A stretch of DNA of 64,000 bases, taken from positions 2,554,342-2,618,341 of the forward strand of contig BPUI01000001.1 of the NCBI GenBank assembly GCA_019973575.1, given 5' to 3'. Shown piece by piece: positions 34,890 to 43,710 of the stretch (its first letter is position 1; every line of letters begins with the position of its first letter). The position numbers were made by a program, and so were the translations under genes. A model generated the notes under the pieces. The model had not been told where the DNA came from and ran no database searches. It saw only the letters and a program-made list of their open reading frames with translations. Origin of the DNA: Gemmatimonadetes bacterium T265. Lineage in GTDB: Bacteria > Gemmatimonadota > Gemmatimonadetes > Gemmatimonadales > Gemmatimonadaceae.

Positions 34890-35960
34890 ATGCGCGTCGT
34901 CGCCCTCGCAGCCGCCGCCCTCGCAGCCGCGTCCCTCCCCGCCGCGCTCGGCGCGCAAGCCGCGGAGCGCTACACCCTCCGGGGCGACGACGTCGCGGTG
35001 TACGATCCCGCCGGCCGCGTCCAACTCGTCGCGGGGTCGGGCGGGGACGTCGTGGTCGAGGTGACGCGCCGCGGGCGCGACGCGGGGCGTTTGCGCGTCC
35101 TCACGGGCGAGGTGCGCGGACACGACGCGCTCCGTGTGGTCGCGCCCGCGGGCGACCTCGTGTACCCGGACCTCGGCCGCGGCTCGAACGTGACCTTCCG
35201 CGTCCGCTCGGACGGGACGTTCGGTGGCAACGACGGCGGGTTTTTCGCCTCCCTTCGTTCGGACCGGTTGACGATCCGTGGCGACGGCGGCGGGGTCGAA
35301 GCCTGGGCCGAGGTCACGGTGTATGTCCCGACCGGCCGCCGCGTGGCGGTCCACGTCGGCGCGGGGGCGGCCGAGGCGCGCAACGTGGACGGCGACCTCA
35401 CGCTCGACGTCCACGCGGCGCAGGTGTCGACGGAGGGCACGCGCGGGCGGCTTGTGGTCGACGCGGGCAGCGGCCAGGTCCGCGTCCGCGACGCGCAGGG
35501 CCGGGAGGTGAACCTGGACACGGGCTCGGGCGGCGTCGAGGCGCGCGGCATCCGCGCTGACCGCCTCCGCGTCGACGCGGGCTCGGGGAGCGTCCAGGGC
35601 GGCGATGTCGAGGCCAGCGACGTGAACCTCGACACCGGCTCCGGCGGGATGCGTCTCGACAAGGTGCGCGCGCGGACGATCAAGCTCGACGCCGGCAGCG
35701 GCAGCGTGGACCTCGAGCTCGTCGGCGACGTGGAGCGCGCGAACATCGACACCGGCTCGGGCGGCATCACCCTCCGCCTCCCGCCCACGCTCGGCGCCAC
35801 CCTCGACATCGACGCGGGCAGCGGCGGAATTCACACCGACGTCCCGGTCCAGGTGACCCGCAGCGAGAGCGGGCACCTGACCGGTCGCGTCGGGGACGGG
35901 CGGGGGCGGATCGTGATCGACGCGGGGTCCGGCGGCGTACGGATCGTCCCCGCGCGGTGA
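34890..35960 (+). CDS. Exported DUF4097-like beta-repeat protein
   Basis: 356 residues with a signal peptide (MRVVALAAAALAAASLPAAL, cut near LGAQA). From about residue 185 there are eight short repeats centred on DAGSG or DTGSG, about 20 residues apart: DAGSGQVRV, DTGSGGVEA, DAGSGSVQG, DTGSGGMRL, DAGSGSVDL, DTGSGGITL, DAGSGGIHT, DAGSGGVRI. This pattern is typical of the DUF4097 'putative adhesin' family, which is expected to form a right-handed beta-solenoid. A and T alternate almost strictly. It is divergent from bioF and converges on rpmE. Probable surface or periplasmic protein; function unknown. Confidence 0.85.
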   Translation: MRVVALAAAALAAASLPAALGAQAAERYTLRGDDVAVYDPAGRVQLVAGSGGDVVVEVTRRGRDAGRLRVLTGEVRGHDALRVVAPAGDLVYPDLGRGSNVTFRVRSDGTFGGNDGGFFASLRSDRLTIRGDGGGVEAWAEVTVYVPTGRRVAVHVGAGAAEARNVDGDLTLDVHAAQVSTEGTRGRLVVDAGSGQVRVRDAQGREVNLDTGSGGVEARGIRADRLRVDAGSGSVQGGDVEASDVNLDTGSGGMRLDKVRARTIKLDAGSGSVDLELVGDVERANIDTGSGGITLRLPPTLGATLDIDAGSGGIHTDVPVQVTRSESGHLTGRVGDGRGRIVIDAGSGGVRIVPAR

Positions 35961-35995
35961 GGTGCGTCGCGGAGTCCGGCCCCGCGACAAGCGAA

Positions 35996-36028
35996 ACGGC
36001 CCGCTGCGACACTGTCGCAGCAGGCCGT
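35996..36028 (-). terminator. Terminator hairpin between DUF4097-like gene and rpmE
   Basis: Stem GCTGCGACA / TGTCGCAGC (36003-36011, 36013-36021), extended by ACGGCC / GGCCGT after one mismatch, giving about 15 paired bases. On the minus strand it is followed by TTTCGCTTG, so it suits termination of rpmE, whose stop is at 36045. Its position between convergent genes means it may serve both strands. Confidence 0.75.
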
Positions 36029-36044
36029 CCCTCGATCCTCGGTC

Positions 36045-36287
36045 TTACCGCCCGTACCGCTTCTTGAACTTGTCCACGCGCCCCTGCGTGTCCACGAGCC
36101 GCTGCTCGCCCGTGTAGAACGGGTGCGACATGTTCGTGATTTCGAGCGGGATGACCGGGTACTCGTTCCCGTCGGAAAGGCGGATCTTCTGCTCGCTCGT
36201 TATCGTCGAGCGCGTAACGATGAGCTGCCCGTTGGAGAGATCCTTGAAGACCACCGGGTGGTAGAGCGGGTGCGTGTCGTTCTTCAT
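36045..36287 (-). CDS. rpmE2: 50S ribosomal protein L31 type B (cysteine-free)
   Basis: 80 residues. MKNDTHPLYHPVVFKDLSNG, the charged DGNEYPVIPLEITNMSHPFY and TGEQRLVDTQGRVDKFKKRY match type B L31. The zinc-binding CxxC pairs of the ordinary L31 are absent. In many bacteria the cysteine-free form replaces the zinc form under zinc limitation. No Zur-like site is evident upstream, so it may be the only L31 of this organism. A terminator follows at 35996-36028. Confidence 0.93.
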   Translation of the reverse strand: MKNDTHPLYHPVVFKDLSNGQLIVTRSTITSEQKIRLSDGNEYPVIPLEITNMSHPFYTGEQRLVDTQGRVDKFKKRYGR

Positions 36288-36400
36288 ATGCGTGCCCTGC
36301 GGTCGCCCGCGGCAGATGTCGGAGGTGGGGTCGAGCGGCGGTAATCCGGCCGCGCGCAGCCACTCAAGTTAGCCGGCCGGACGCGCGCGCACCACCGGCG

Positions 36401-36901
36401 TCATCCTCGGCCCGCCGCGTCACCTTCGCCGTCCAGCTCCACGCGCCACTCGATCGGGAGCGCCGGGTCGAGTGAATCGCGCACCGAGCAGTACTTGGTG
36501 ACCGCCAGCTCGACCGCGCGCTCGGCGTGCGCGCGCTCGATTCCAGCACCGCGCATCCGGTACACCAGGCGCACGTGCGTCAATCGACCGGGGGTGCCCT
36601 CGAATCGCTCGCCCTCGACGTCGATCGCGAGCGCCTCGAGCGGGGTGCGGCGCTTCGCGAGGATGTCGACGACGTCGACCGCCGTGCACGCCGCGAGCGA
36701 CGCGAGCAACGCGTCGACCGGGCTCGGCCCCGTCCGCGCGCCCGCGTCGAGGCGGATCGTCGGACCGCCCGGCCGGCCGGCGTCGAACGCGTGATGCCCG
36801 GCCCACGTCACCGCGACGCGCGCGGGCGGACGCGCCGTCGACGCCGCCGCTGCAGGGAGTGCGCCGCCCGGCGTGGCCGGACTGGTCGGGTCGATCGCCA
36901 T
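36401..36901 (-). CDS. OsmC family protein
   Basis: 166 residues with an Ala/Pro-rich 25-residue lead. GPSPVDALLASLAACTAVDV carries the first redox Cys. The second is in AVTKYCSVRDSLDPAL, as in OsmC/Ohr-type peroxidases that reduce organic hydroperoxides. The arrangement is nearer the YhfA/OsmC-like branch than Ohr. Its ATG overlaps the TGA of the sulfurtransferase (ATGA), so the two are co-translated. The pairing fits thiol or persulfide and oxidative stress handling. Confidence 0.85.
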   Translation of the reverse strand: MAIDPTSPATPGGALPAAAASTARPPARVAVTWAGHHAFDAGRPGGPTIRLDAGARTGPSPVDALLASLAACTAVDVVDILAKRRTPLEALAIDVEGERFEGTPGRLTHVRLVYRMRGAGIERAHAERAVELAVTKYCSVRDSLDPALPIEWRVELDGEGDAAGRG

Positions 36902-37812
36902 CAGCGCCCCCCGCCCGCGGCCGGCCCCGGCCCGAGTTCGATCGGCGCGCGTACCGCGTTCCCCCACTCGGTCCACGAGCCGTCGTAGTTGCGCACGCGG
37001 TCGTAGCCGAGCAGGTAGGTGAGGACGAACCAGGTATGACTCGACCGCTCGCCGATGCGGCAGTACGTCACGACATCCGTGTCGGGCGTCAGGCCCGCCT
37101 CGCCCTCGTAGATCGCGCGCAGCGCGTCGGCGGACTTGAACGACCCGTCCGCGTCCGCGGCGCGCGCCCACGGCACGTTGCGGGCGCCCGGGATGTGGCC
37201 GCCGCGTAGGGTACCCTCCTGCGGGTAGTCGGGCATGTGGGTGCGCTCGCCGGTGAACTCGGGCGCGGAGCGCACGTCGATCATCGGGCGGCCGGCGCGC
37301 ATGTGCGCGAGCACGTCGTCGCGGAACGCGCGCGCCGCGGCGTCGTCGCGCGCCGGCGCCGTGTAGGTGCTCGGCGCGACGGTCGGCCGGTCCTCGGTCA
37401 TCGGGCGCTCCTCGACTTCCCACTTCGCGCGGCCCCCGTCCATCACGCGCGCGTTCTCGAAGCCGAACAGGCGGAACACCCAGAACGCGTACGTCGCCCA
37501 CCAGTTGTTCTTGTCGCCGTAGAACACGACCGTGTGCGAGGCGTCGATGCCTAACCGCCGGACGAGGGCCTCGAACTGCGCGCGGTCGACGTAGTCGCGC
37601 ACGACCGCGTCGTTGAGGTCCGCGTGCCAATCGAGCTTCTGCGCGCCCGGGAGGTGGCCGAGGTCGTAGAGGAGCACGTCCTCGTCGCTCTCGAGGAAGC
37701 GGAGCGCGGGGTCGTCGAGGTGCTCGGCCACCCACTGTGTTGAGACGAGCGCCTCCGGGTGCGCGTACCCCTTGGCGGCGATGGCCGGGTCGATGACGGC
37801 AGTCGAAGACAT
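36901..37812 (-). CDS. Thiosulfate sulfurtransferase (two-domain rhodanese)
   Basis: 303 residues, two rhodanese domains. The inactive N-terminal domain has [20 protein letters not shown] and [17 protein letters not shown], with Asp where Cys would be. The active C-terminal domain has [27 protein letters not shown] and the catalytic loop CRIGERS, with Cys in [14 protein letters not shown]. The CRxGxR loop, as opposed to CG(S/T)GVT, points to thiosulfate and not 3-mercaptopyruvate as donor. Coupled to the OsmC gene downstream. Confidence 0.9.
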   Translation of the reverse strand: MSSTAVIDPAIAAKGYAHPEALVSTQWVAEHLDDPALRFLESDEDVLLYDLGHLPGAQKLDWHADLNDAVVRDYVDRAQFEALVRRLGIDASHTVVFYGDKNNWWATYAFWVFRLFGFENARVMDGGRAKWEVEERPMTEDRPTVAPSTYTAPARDDAAARAFRDDVLAHMRAGRPMIDVRSAPEFTGERTHMPDYPQEGTLRGGHIPGARNVPWARAADADGSFKSADALRAIYEGEAGLTPDTDVVTYCRIGERSSHTWFVLTYLLGYDRVRNYDGSWTEWGNAVRAPIELGPGPAAGGGR

Positions 37813-37907
37813 GCCCGCAAGCTAGCGATCCGGGACGCGCGCGCGGTGTACCCGCGGTACCTTCCCGCCCGCGGCCGCTGCGGCGACCGCGACCGAGCCC
37901 GCCTTCC

Positions 37908-39116
37908 GTGACCACTTCCGACCGTTCGCCCATGCTTCGTGCTTTCTTCCGCACCGCCGCCGGCACCGTGACCGCCGCCGGCGTGACGTTCGCGAGCGCC
38001 GCGTCCGCGCAGCCGGCCGCGCAACCCGCCGCGCGCGGGCCGAGCGTGACCCGCGCCCCCTTCGGCCAGCTCGCCGACGGCCGCGCGGTCGAGGCGTTCA
38101 CGCTCACCAACGCGCACGGCATGACGCTGCGGGCGATCACGTACGGCGGCATCATCACCAACCTCCGCACGCCCGACCGGAACGGCCGGTTCGACGACAT
38201 CGTACTCGGCCACGACAGCCTCGGCGGGTACGTCGACCGGGCGACCTCGCCGTACTTCGGCGCCATCGTCGGCCGTTACGCCAACCGCATCGCCAAGGGC
38301 CGGTTCACGCTGGACGGCCAGACGCACCAGCTCGCGATCAACAACCCGCCCAACTCGCTGCACGGCGGGGCCAAGGGCTTCGACCAGCAGATCTGGACCG
38401 GGACGCCGTTCCGCCACGGCGACAGCGTCGGCGTGACGTTCCGCTACGTGAGCCCCGACGGCCAGGAGGACTACCCCGGCGCGCTCGCGACGCGCGTCAC
38501 GTACACCCTCACGCCGAACGATCAACTCGTCATCGACTACGACGCGCGCACGACGAAGAACACGCCGGTCAACCTGTCGCAGCACACGTACTGGAACCTC
38601 GCCGGCGCGGGTAGCCCGACGGTCAACAACCACGTGCTCCTGCTGAACGCGTCGCGCTTCACGCCGGTCGACACGACGCTGATCCCCACCGGCGAGCTCG
38701 CGCCGGTCGCGGGGACGCCGTTCGACTTCCGCACGCCGACGGCGATCGGCGCCCGCCTCGACCAGCAGCAGACGAACCAGCAGCTCCGCTTCGGTGGCGG
38801 CTACGACCACAACTGGGTGTTGGACCGCAACGGGCGCGCCGGGCTGGTCCACGCGGCGCGCGTCGTCGACTCGTCGAGCGGCCGCACCATGGACGTTGCG
38901 ACGACGCAGCCGGGGATCCAGTTCTACGGGGGCAACTTCCTCGACGGTACCATCCACGGCAAGGGCGGCAAAGTCTACGCGCACCGCTCGGCGATGGCGC
39001 TCGAGACGCAGCACTTCCCGGACTCGCCCAACCACCCGCAGTTCCCGAGCACGATCCTGCGGCCGGGGCAGACGTTCCGGTCGCGGACGGTGTTCACGTT
39101 CGGGGTGCTGAAGTAG
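37908..39116 (+). CDS. galM: Secreted aldose 1-epimerase (mutarotase)
   Basis: Interconverts alpha and beta anomers of hexoses and pentoses, outside the cytoplasm here. 402 residues with a signal peptide (hydrophobic FRTAAGTVTAAGVTFASAAS; an ATG at 37932 is an alternative start). GRYANRIAKGRF and NSLHGGAKGFD hold the sugar-binding Asn/Arg and His. The catalytic His is in LSQHTYWNL and the catalytic Glu in ALETQHFPDSPN. It is the first gene of the carbohydrate region on this strand and suits sugars released by the neighbouring glycosidases. Confidence 0.93.
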   Translation: MTTSDRSPMLRAFFRTAAGTVTAAGVTFASAASAQPAAQPAARGPSVTRAPFGQLADGRAVEAFTLTNAHGMTLRAITYGGIITNLRTPDRNGRFDDIVLGHDSLGGYVDRATSPYFGAIVGRYANRIAKGRFTLDGQTHQLAINNPPNSLHGGAKGFDQQIWTGTPFRHGDSVGVTFRYVSPDGQEDYPGALATRVTYTLTPNDQLVIDYDARTTKNTPVNLSQHTYWNLAGAGSPTVNNHVLLLNASRFTPVDTTLIPTGELAPVAGTPFDFRTPTAIGARLDQQQTNQQLRFGGGYDHNWVLDRNGRAGLVHAARVVDSSSGRTMDVATTQPGIQFYGGNFLDGTIHGKGGKVYAHRSAMALETQHFPDSPNHPQFPSTILRPGQTFRSRTVFTFGVLK

Positions 39117-39166
39117 GCGGACGCGGAATAGGTGGACGTGAATTCGCCGGCCGTTAGGCACGGCGC

Positions 39167-41164
39167 CTACCCCGCTACCACCGGGAACTCCGAGATTCGC
39201 AGCACGGTGCACCCATACGGCACGAGCGTCATCGCCTCCTCCGGCTCGCGCGTCGCCACCGGGCTCGCCGGCAGCGTCCCGTCGACCGCGTCGTAGCGGA
39301 CCCACCCCGGGACCCGCCGCGCCCGCGCGGTGAGGCGGATCGGGGCGGTCGCCGCGGTCCACGGCCGGTCCGACATCGGCGCCCGTTCCGGCCGCATCGG
39401 GGCGTCCGCGGCGAGCGCGTAGTTCCACGGCGTCGTCGGGTGCACCTCCTGCGTCGGCACGCCGTTCACCGCGCCCGTCTCCTGCCACCGCTCGCCCACG
39501 GGGAGGGCGTACACGAGCGGCCCACGCTCGACCCCCGCGAGCCCCTTGTGCCACGTCGAGACCTGCACGCGCGCGGGGAGTCGCAGCTCGACGACGTCCC
39601 CCGCCCGCCACGTGCGCGCGAGCCGCACGACGCGCCCGGGACGCGCGTCGACGTCGGCCGCGCGTCCGTTGACGAGGAACGTCGCGCCCTCCGCCCACCC
39701 CGGCACCCGCAGGTGCAGCGGGAAGGCGACCGGGCGTTCCGGCCGCACGCGCACGCGGACCGCGTCGTCGAACGGGTACGCCGTGTCCTGCTCGACCTCG
39801 ACCGGCACCCCGCCTAACGTCACCCGCGCCGCGCTCGGCCCGTAGGCCAGCGCGGCCAGCCCGCCGTCCGCGCTCGCCAGCCAGAGCGCGTGGACGAACT
39901 TCGGCCACCCCTGGTGCATGTTCACCGTGCAGCACGGGTAGCCGGTGAGCAGCCCCATGAGCTGCGACGTCCCGCCGTGCTGCTGCGTGTACCGCTCCTC
40001 GTCGCGCGCGACGACCACCTGGTTGGGCTGCTGGTAATACTGCCGCGCCGTCCAGTCGCGCGTCGTCTGGGCGGGCAGGGCGTTGTACGCGATGCGCTCC
40101 AGATGGTCGGCGTGGGCCGCGTCGCCGGTGACGCGCAGGAGCTGCTCGAGCGAGAACATCGCCTCGACGACGGTGCACAGCTCGGTCCCCTGCTGCGGGT
40201 CGGTACCGTGCAGGAGTTCGTCGCACGAGAACATCCCGGTCACCTGCCCGTGGTCGCGGCGGAGGAACTCGAGCCCCCGTGCGACAGCGTCGAGCCGGCG
40301 CGGGTCGCGGTCCAGGACGTAGGCGACCGCCGGCTGTTTGAGCCCCATCGCGACGTTTACGCCGTGCGTCGACGGGGGCTGCTCGCGCGCAAAGCCCCCC
40401 GTCCAGTCCGACGTCTGCGCCCCGACGAGGCGCGCGAGGTCGAGCAGCGCGGGGTCGCCCGTGCGGTCGTAGAGCCAGAGCACACTTGCCTGGTTCTCGC
40501 CGCCGCGGTGCTGGGCCCACTGCGTCCAGTGGTTGAGTGGCTTCGACGGCAGCTGCGCGCGTTGGTAGGCGAAGTACCGCGCCATGAACGGCGGCACGCG
40601 CGGGTCGCCGGTCGCGTCGTGGTGCTGCTGCAGCACCTTCAACATCACCATGCGCGGCCACCAGTCGGCCGAGTTGGCCCGCTGTACGCCGCCCTCATCG
40701 CGGCCCCGGCCTTCGTCGTCGGGCGGGCCGAAGTACCCGTCGGCGCGCTGCGAGGCGAGCGCGTGCTCGATCCACGGGCGCGCCTTGTCGGCAAGGCGCG
40801 CGTCGCCGCGCACGTGGGCGAGCGGGACGAGGCCGTCGAGCCAGTAGGGGCCGCGCTCCCACGTGTCGCCCGGACCGCCGAGCCACGCGTTCTCCGGGCC
40901 GACCAGCGGGTACCGTTCGTCGAGGTGCCCGGCCAGCCCGTCGGCCATCAACCGCAGCTGCTCGGCGAGCCAGCCGCGGGCGCGCACGCTGCCTAACGGA
41001 AGCGGGGCGTAGGGGACGGGAGCGAGCGGCGCGCGGCTGAAGACGGCGCCGGCGACGCCCGACGCGGCGCCGCCCGAGGCCGCACGCGCCGCGGCCGGGA
41101 AGGTGCCGAGCGAGGCGCTCGCGAGTCCGGCGGCGGTGCCGGCGACGAAGGTGCGGCGGTCCAT
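39167..41164 (-). CDS. GH127/GH146-type beta-L-arabinofuranosidase
   Basis: 665 residues with a twin-arginine-type leader (MDRRTFVAGTAAGLASASLG). The (alpha/alpha)6 domain has the family catalytic set: Glu and Cys in GTELCTVVEAMFSLEQLL, and the CC pair in TGYPCCTVNMHQGWPKF, which hold zinc and the Cys nucleophile in HypBA1. C-terminal beta domains follow. GH127/146 enzymes release L-arabinofuranose from hydroxyproline-linked or pectic arabinan chains. That fits the GH43, GH51 and ara genes in this locus. Confidence 0.88.
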   Translation of the reverse strand: MDRRTFVAGTAAGLASASLGTFPAAARAASGGAASGVAGAVFSRAPLAPVPYAPLPLGSVRARGWLAEQLRLMADGLAGHLDERYPLVGPENAWLGGPGDTWERGPYWLDGLVPLAHVRGDARLADKARPWIEHALASQRADGYFGPPDDEGRGRDEGGVQRANSADWWPRMVMLKVLQQHHDATGDPRVPPFMARYFAYQRAQLPSKPLNHWTQWAQHRGGENQASVLWLYDRTGDPALLDLARLVGAQTSDWTGGFAREQPPSTHGVNVAMGLKQPAVAYVLDRDPRRLDAVARGLEFLRRDHGQVTGMFSCDELLHGTDPQQGTELCTVVEAMFSLEQLLRVTGDAAHADHLERIAYNALPAQTTRDWTARQYYQQPNQVVVARDEERYTQQHGGTSQLMGLLTGYPCCTVNMHQGWPKFVHALWLASADGGLAALAYGPSAARVTLGGVPVEVEQDTAYPFDDAVRVRVRPERPVAFPLHLRVPGWAEGATFLVNGRAADVDARPGRVVRLARTWRAGDVVELRLPARVQVSTWHKGLAGVERGPLVYALPVGERWQETGAVNGVPTQEVHPTTPWNYALAADAPMRPERAPMSDRPWTAATAPIRLTARARRVPGWVRYDAVDGTLPASPVATREPEEAMTLVPYGCTVLRISEFPVVAG

Positions 41165-41422
41165 GGGCGGCGAGCAAAGGCGAGTAACCGGACGAGACGC
41201 CGCAACCTACGCGCCGCGCACCGCGGCCGGCGACGTGTGCGCGAGGCCGCGTGGACCGGATCGGCGTACACGCGCGCGCACAAAGGGCACACAAGGAACG
41301 TCACGCGCGCGCCATTCGTGACCGGTCAGTCGCCGGCGTGTGACACGGACGCGCCACCGTGGCCGCGGTCCGGCGGGTGTACGCCCGTCCGGACCACTCT
41401 GACCATCCGACGAGGTCCTCGC

Positions 41423-43009
41423 ATGCCGCTGTCCCGCCTTCGTGCCCCGGCATCCCTCACCGCGGCGCTCGCCGCCGGCGCACTCGGCGCCGCCACGCTC
41501 GACGGCTGCGCCGACGCAACTCGCGCCGTCGCGCCCGCCGCTGGGGCGCCGATCGCCGCCTCCGCCGCAACCGGCGGCTCGATCACCCACGTCCTCCTCC
41601 TCAGCATCGACGGCATGCACGAGGCCGACCTCGAGCGCTACGTCCGCCTCTACCCGAGCTCCGCGCTCGCACAGCTGGCCGGGTCGGGGATCCGCTACAC
41701 GAGCGCGTCGACGAGTCGCCCGTCGGATTCGTTCCCGGGACTGCTGTCGATGGTCACCGGCGGAACGCCCCGCTCGACCGGCGTCTACTACGACGATTCG
41801 TACGACCGCCGGCTCGCCGCGCCGGGCTCGGACTGCTCGGTGCGCGGGACGGAGGTCGTCTACGACGAGTCGGTCGACTACGACCCGAACGCGTTGAACG
41901 GCGGCGGCGGGATCAACCCGGCCAACCTGCCGCGCGACCCCGACCACGGGTGCAGCCCCGTCTACCCGCACCAGTTCCTCCGCGTCAACACCATCTTCGA
42001 GGTCGTGAAGGCGGCGGGGCTGCGCACCGCGTGGTCGGACAAGCACCCGGCCTACGACCTCGTGAACGGCCCGTCGGGCCATGGCGTCGACGACCTGTAC
42101 ACGCCCGAGATCGCGGCCGACGGCGGGATCTTCACGGCCGACGCCGCCGACGCGATCCACTACGACACGCGCAAGGTCAAGGCGATCCTCAACGAGATCG
42201 ACGGCCTCGACCACGCCGGCGCCACCCACGTCGGCGTGCCCGCCGTGTTCGGGATGAACTTCCAGGCCGTGAGCGTCGGCCAGAAGACGGCCGGCTACAC
42301 CGACGCGAACGCGACGCCGACCGCGGCGCTCGCCACCGCGCTCGCGCGCACCGACGCGTCGATCGGGCAGATGCTGGCGGAACTCACCGCCCAGGGCATC
42401 CGATCCCAGACGCTAGTGATCGTCACGGCCAAACACGGCCAGGCGCCGGTGAACCCCGCACTCCGCCGCATCGTCAGCAGCAAACTGATCCCCGCCATCG
42501 TCGACAGTGTGTCGCCCGGCCTCGTCGCGCAGGCCACGCAGGACGACATCGCCCTCCTCTGGCTCACCGACCAGACGAAGACGCAGGCGGCGGTCAACGC
42601 GCTGAACGCCGCGCCAGCGAGCGTGGGGATCCAGTCGGTGCTGTCCGGCGCCCCGCTCGTCGTCCGCTTCGGCAACCCGCTCACCGACAGCCGCACCCCG
42701 GACGCGGTCGTGATCACGCAACCGGGCGTGATCTACAGCAAGGTGACCGCGACCAAGCGGGCGGAGCACGGCGGCTTCTCGGACGACGACGCGCACGTCC
42801 CGATCCTCGTGTCGGCCGCCGGCGTCGCGGCCGCAACGATCAACACCGCGGTGACGACGACGCAGATCGCGCCGAGCATCCTCCAGGCGCTCGGCCTCAA
42901 CGCGCAGGCGCTGCAGGCGGTGCAGATCGAGGGCACGCAGCCGCTCCCCTCGTTGAACACGGCGCTCGCGCAGCGCGCGGCGACGGTCGCCGCCGTACGC
43001 ACACGCTGA
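41423..43009 (+). CDS. Alkaline-phosphatase-superfamily phosphodiesterase lipoprotein
   Basis: 528 residues. The leader MPLSRLRAPASLTAALAAGA ends in the lipobox LDGC, so it is a lipoprotein. Type I phosphodiesterase/nucleotide pyrophosphatase fold: metal Asp in VLLLSIDGMHEADL, nucleophile region STSRPSDSFPGLLSMVTGG, then SDKHPAYD, AKHGQAP and AEHGGFSDDDAHVPILVS (metal His). GAGG lies 8 bases upstream of the ATG. The substrate cannot be deduced; relatives hydrolyse nucleotides or phosphodiesters. Its place in a polysaccharide locus may be incidental. Confidence 0.82.
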   Translation: MPLSRLRAPASLTAALAAGALGAATLDGCADATRAVAPAAGAPIAASAATGGSITHVLLLSIDGMHEADLERYVRLYPSSALAQLAGSGIRYTSASTSRPSDSFPGLLSMVTGGTPRSTGVYYDDSYDRRLAAPGSDCSVRGTEVVYDESVDYDPNALNGGGGINPANLPRDPDHGCSPVYPHQFLRVNTIFEVVKAAGLRTAWSDKHPAYDLVNGPSGHGVDDLYTPEIAADGGIFTADAADAIHYDTRKVKAILNEIDGLDHAGATHVGVPAVFGMNFQAVSVGQKTAGYTDANATPTAALATALARTDASIGQMLAELTAQGIRSQTLVIVTAKHGQAPVNPALRRIVSSKLIPAIVDSVSPGLVAQATQDDIALLWLTDQTKTQAAVNALNAAPASVGIQSVLSGAPLVVRFGNPLTDSRTPDAVVITQPGVIYSKVTATKRAEHGGFSDDDAHVPILVSAAGVAAATINTAVTTTQIAPSILQALGLNAQALQAVQIEGTQPLPSLNTALAQRAATVAAVRTR

Positions 43010-43058
43010 CGCGGACGCGTTAGGCGAACGTTCCCATTCCCTCAATCGAGAACTCCAC

Positions 43059-43673
43059 ATGCGCCACCAACTCGCCCGCCCGCTCTCCGCGCTGTTCGTC
43101 GCCGCCGCGGTACTCGGCGCCCGCCGCCCCGCCGCCGCGCAGACGCCGAGCCAGTGCGACGCCATCGCGGGCAACCTCGTCGCGAACTGCGGCTTCGAGA
43201 CCGGATCGCTCGGCGGCTGGACGGTCAGCGGCGACACGTCCAACACCGGCGTCGACGCGTATTCGACGCACAGCGGCAACTACGGCGCGTACTTCGCCAA
43301 TCGCGGCCCGCAGACGCTGACCCAGACGCTCGCGACGGTCGCCGGCACGCGCTACACGGTCAGCTTCTTCCTGCTGAGCGAGGACAACCCGATCGCGGCC
43401 CCGGCCTTCTTCCGCGCCTGGATGGGTGGCACGCAGCTGTTCGACCTCGAAGGCCAGGCGCCGCTCGCGTACACGGAGTACAGCTTCACCGCCGTCGCGA
43501 CGGGCGCGTCGACCCGGATGCAGCTCCTGGTCGAGAACGCCCCGTCTTTCTACCAACTCGACGACCTGAGCGTCACGGCGGCCGCGACCACCACGCCCGA
43601 GCCGGCGTCCGTCCTGCTCGTCGGCGCCGGGCTGCTCGCGCTCGGCGCGGCGGCGCGGCGGCGGCCCGCCTAA
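43059..43673 (+). CDS. PEP-CTERM-anchored exported protein
   Basis: 204 residues: signal peptide (LSALFVAAAVLGARRPAAAQ), a beta-sandwich domain starting NLVANCGFETGSLGGWTVSG that resembles carbohydrate-binding or DUF642-like domains, and a C-terminal PEP-CTERM sorting signal (TTPEPASVLLVGAGLLALGA followed by ARRRPA). PEP-CTERM tails are cut by exosortase and sort proteins to the surface or to exopolysaccharide. No exosortase is in the window, so it must be elsewhere. The stop TAA lies in a GCCTAAC heptamer. Confidence 0.85.
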   Translation: MRHQLARPLSALFVAAAVLGARRPAAAQTPSQCDAIAGNLVANCGFETGSLGGWTVSGDTSNTGVDAYSTHSGNYGAYFANRGPQTLTQTLATVAGTRYTVSFFLLSEDNPIAAPAFFRAWMGGTQLFDLEGQAPLAYTEYSFTAVATGASTRMQLLVENAPSFYQLDDLSVTAAATTTPEPASVLLVGAGLLALGAAARRRPA

Positions 43674-43710
43674 CGCACGCGCCGGCCGGGGTGGCGCGGC
43701 GCCGCCCGCG

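Noticed and set aside
33594-35990. Apparent fusion of bioF with a 400-residue N-terminal domain
   Set aside because: The extra part is exactly antisense to the DUF4097-like gene; bioF has a normal start at 34796.
41165-41422. Operator or RNA element in the divergent gap between GH127 and the phosphodiesterase gene
   Set aside because: Only a weak direct repeat (CACAAAGGG / CACACAAGG) near 41280 is visible; no symmetry or promoter is convincing.
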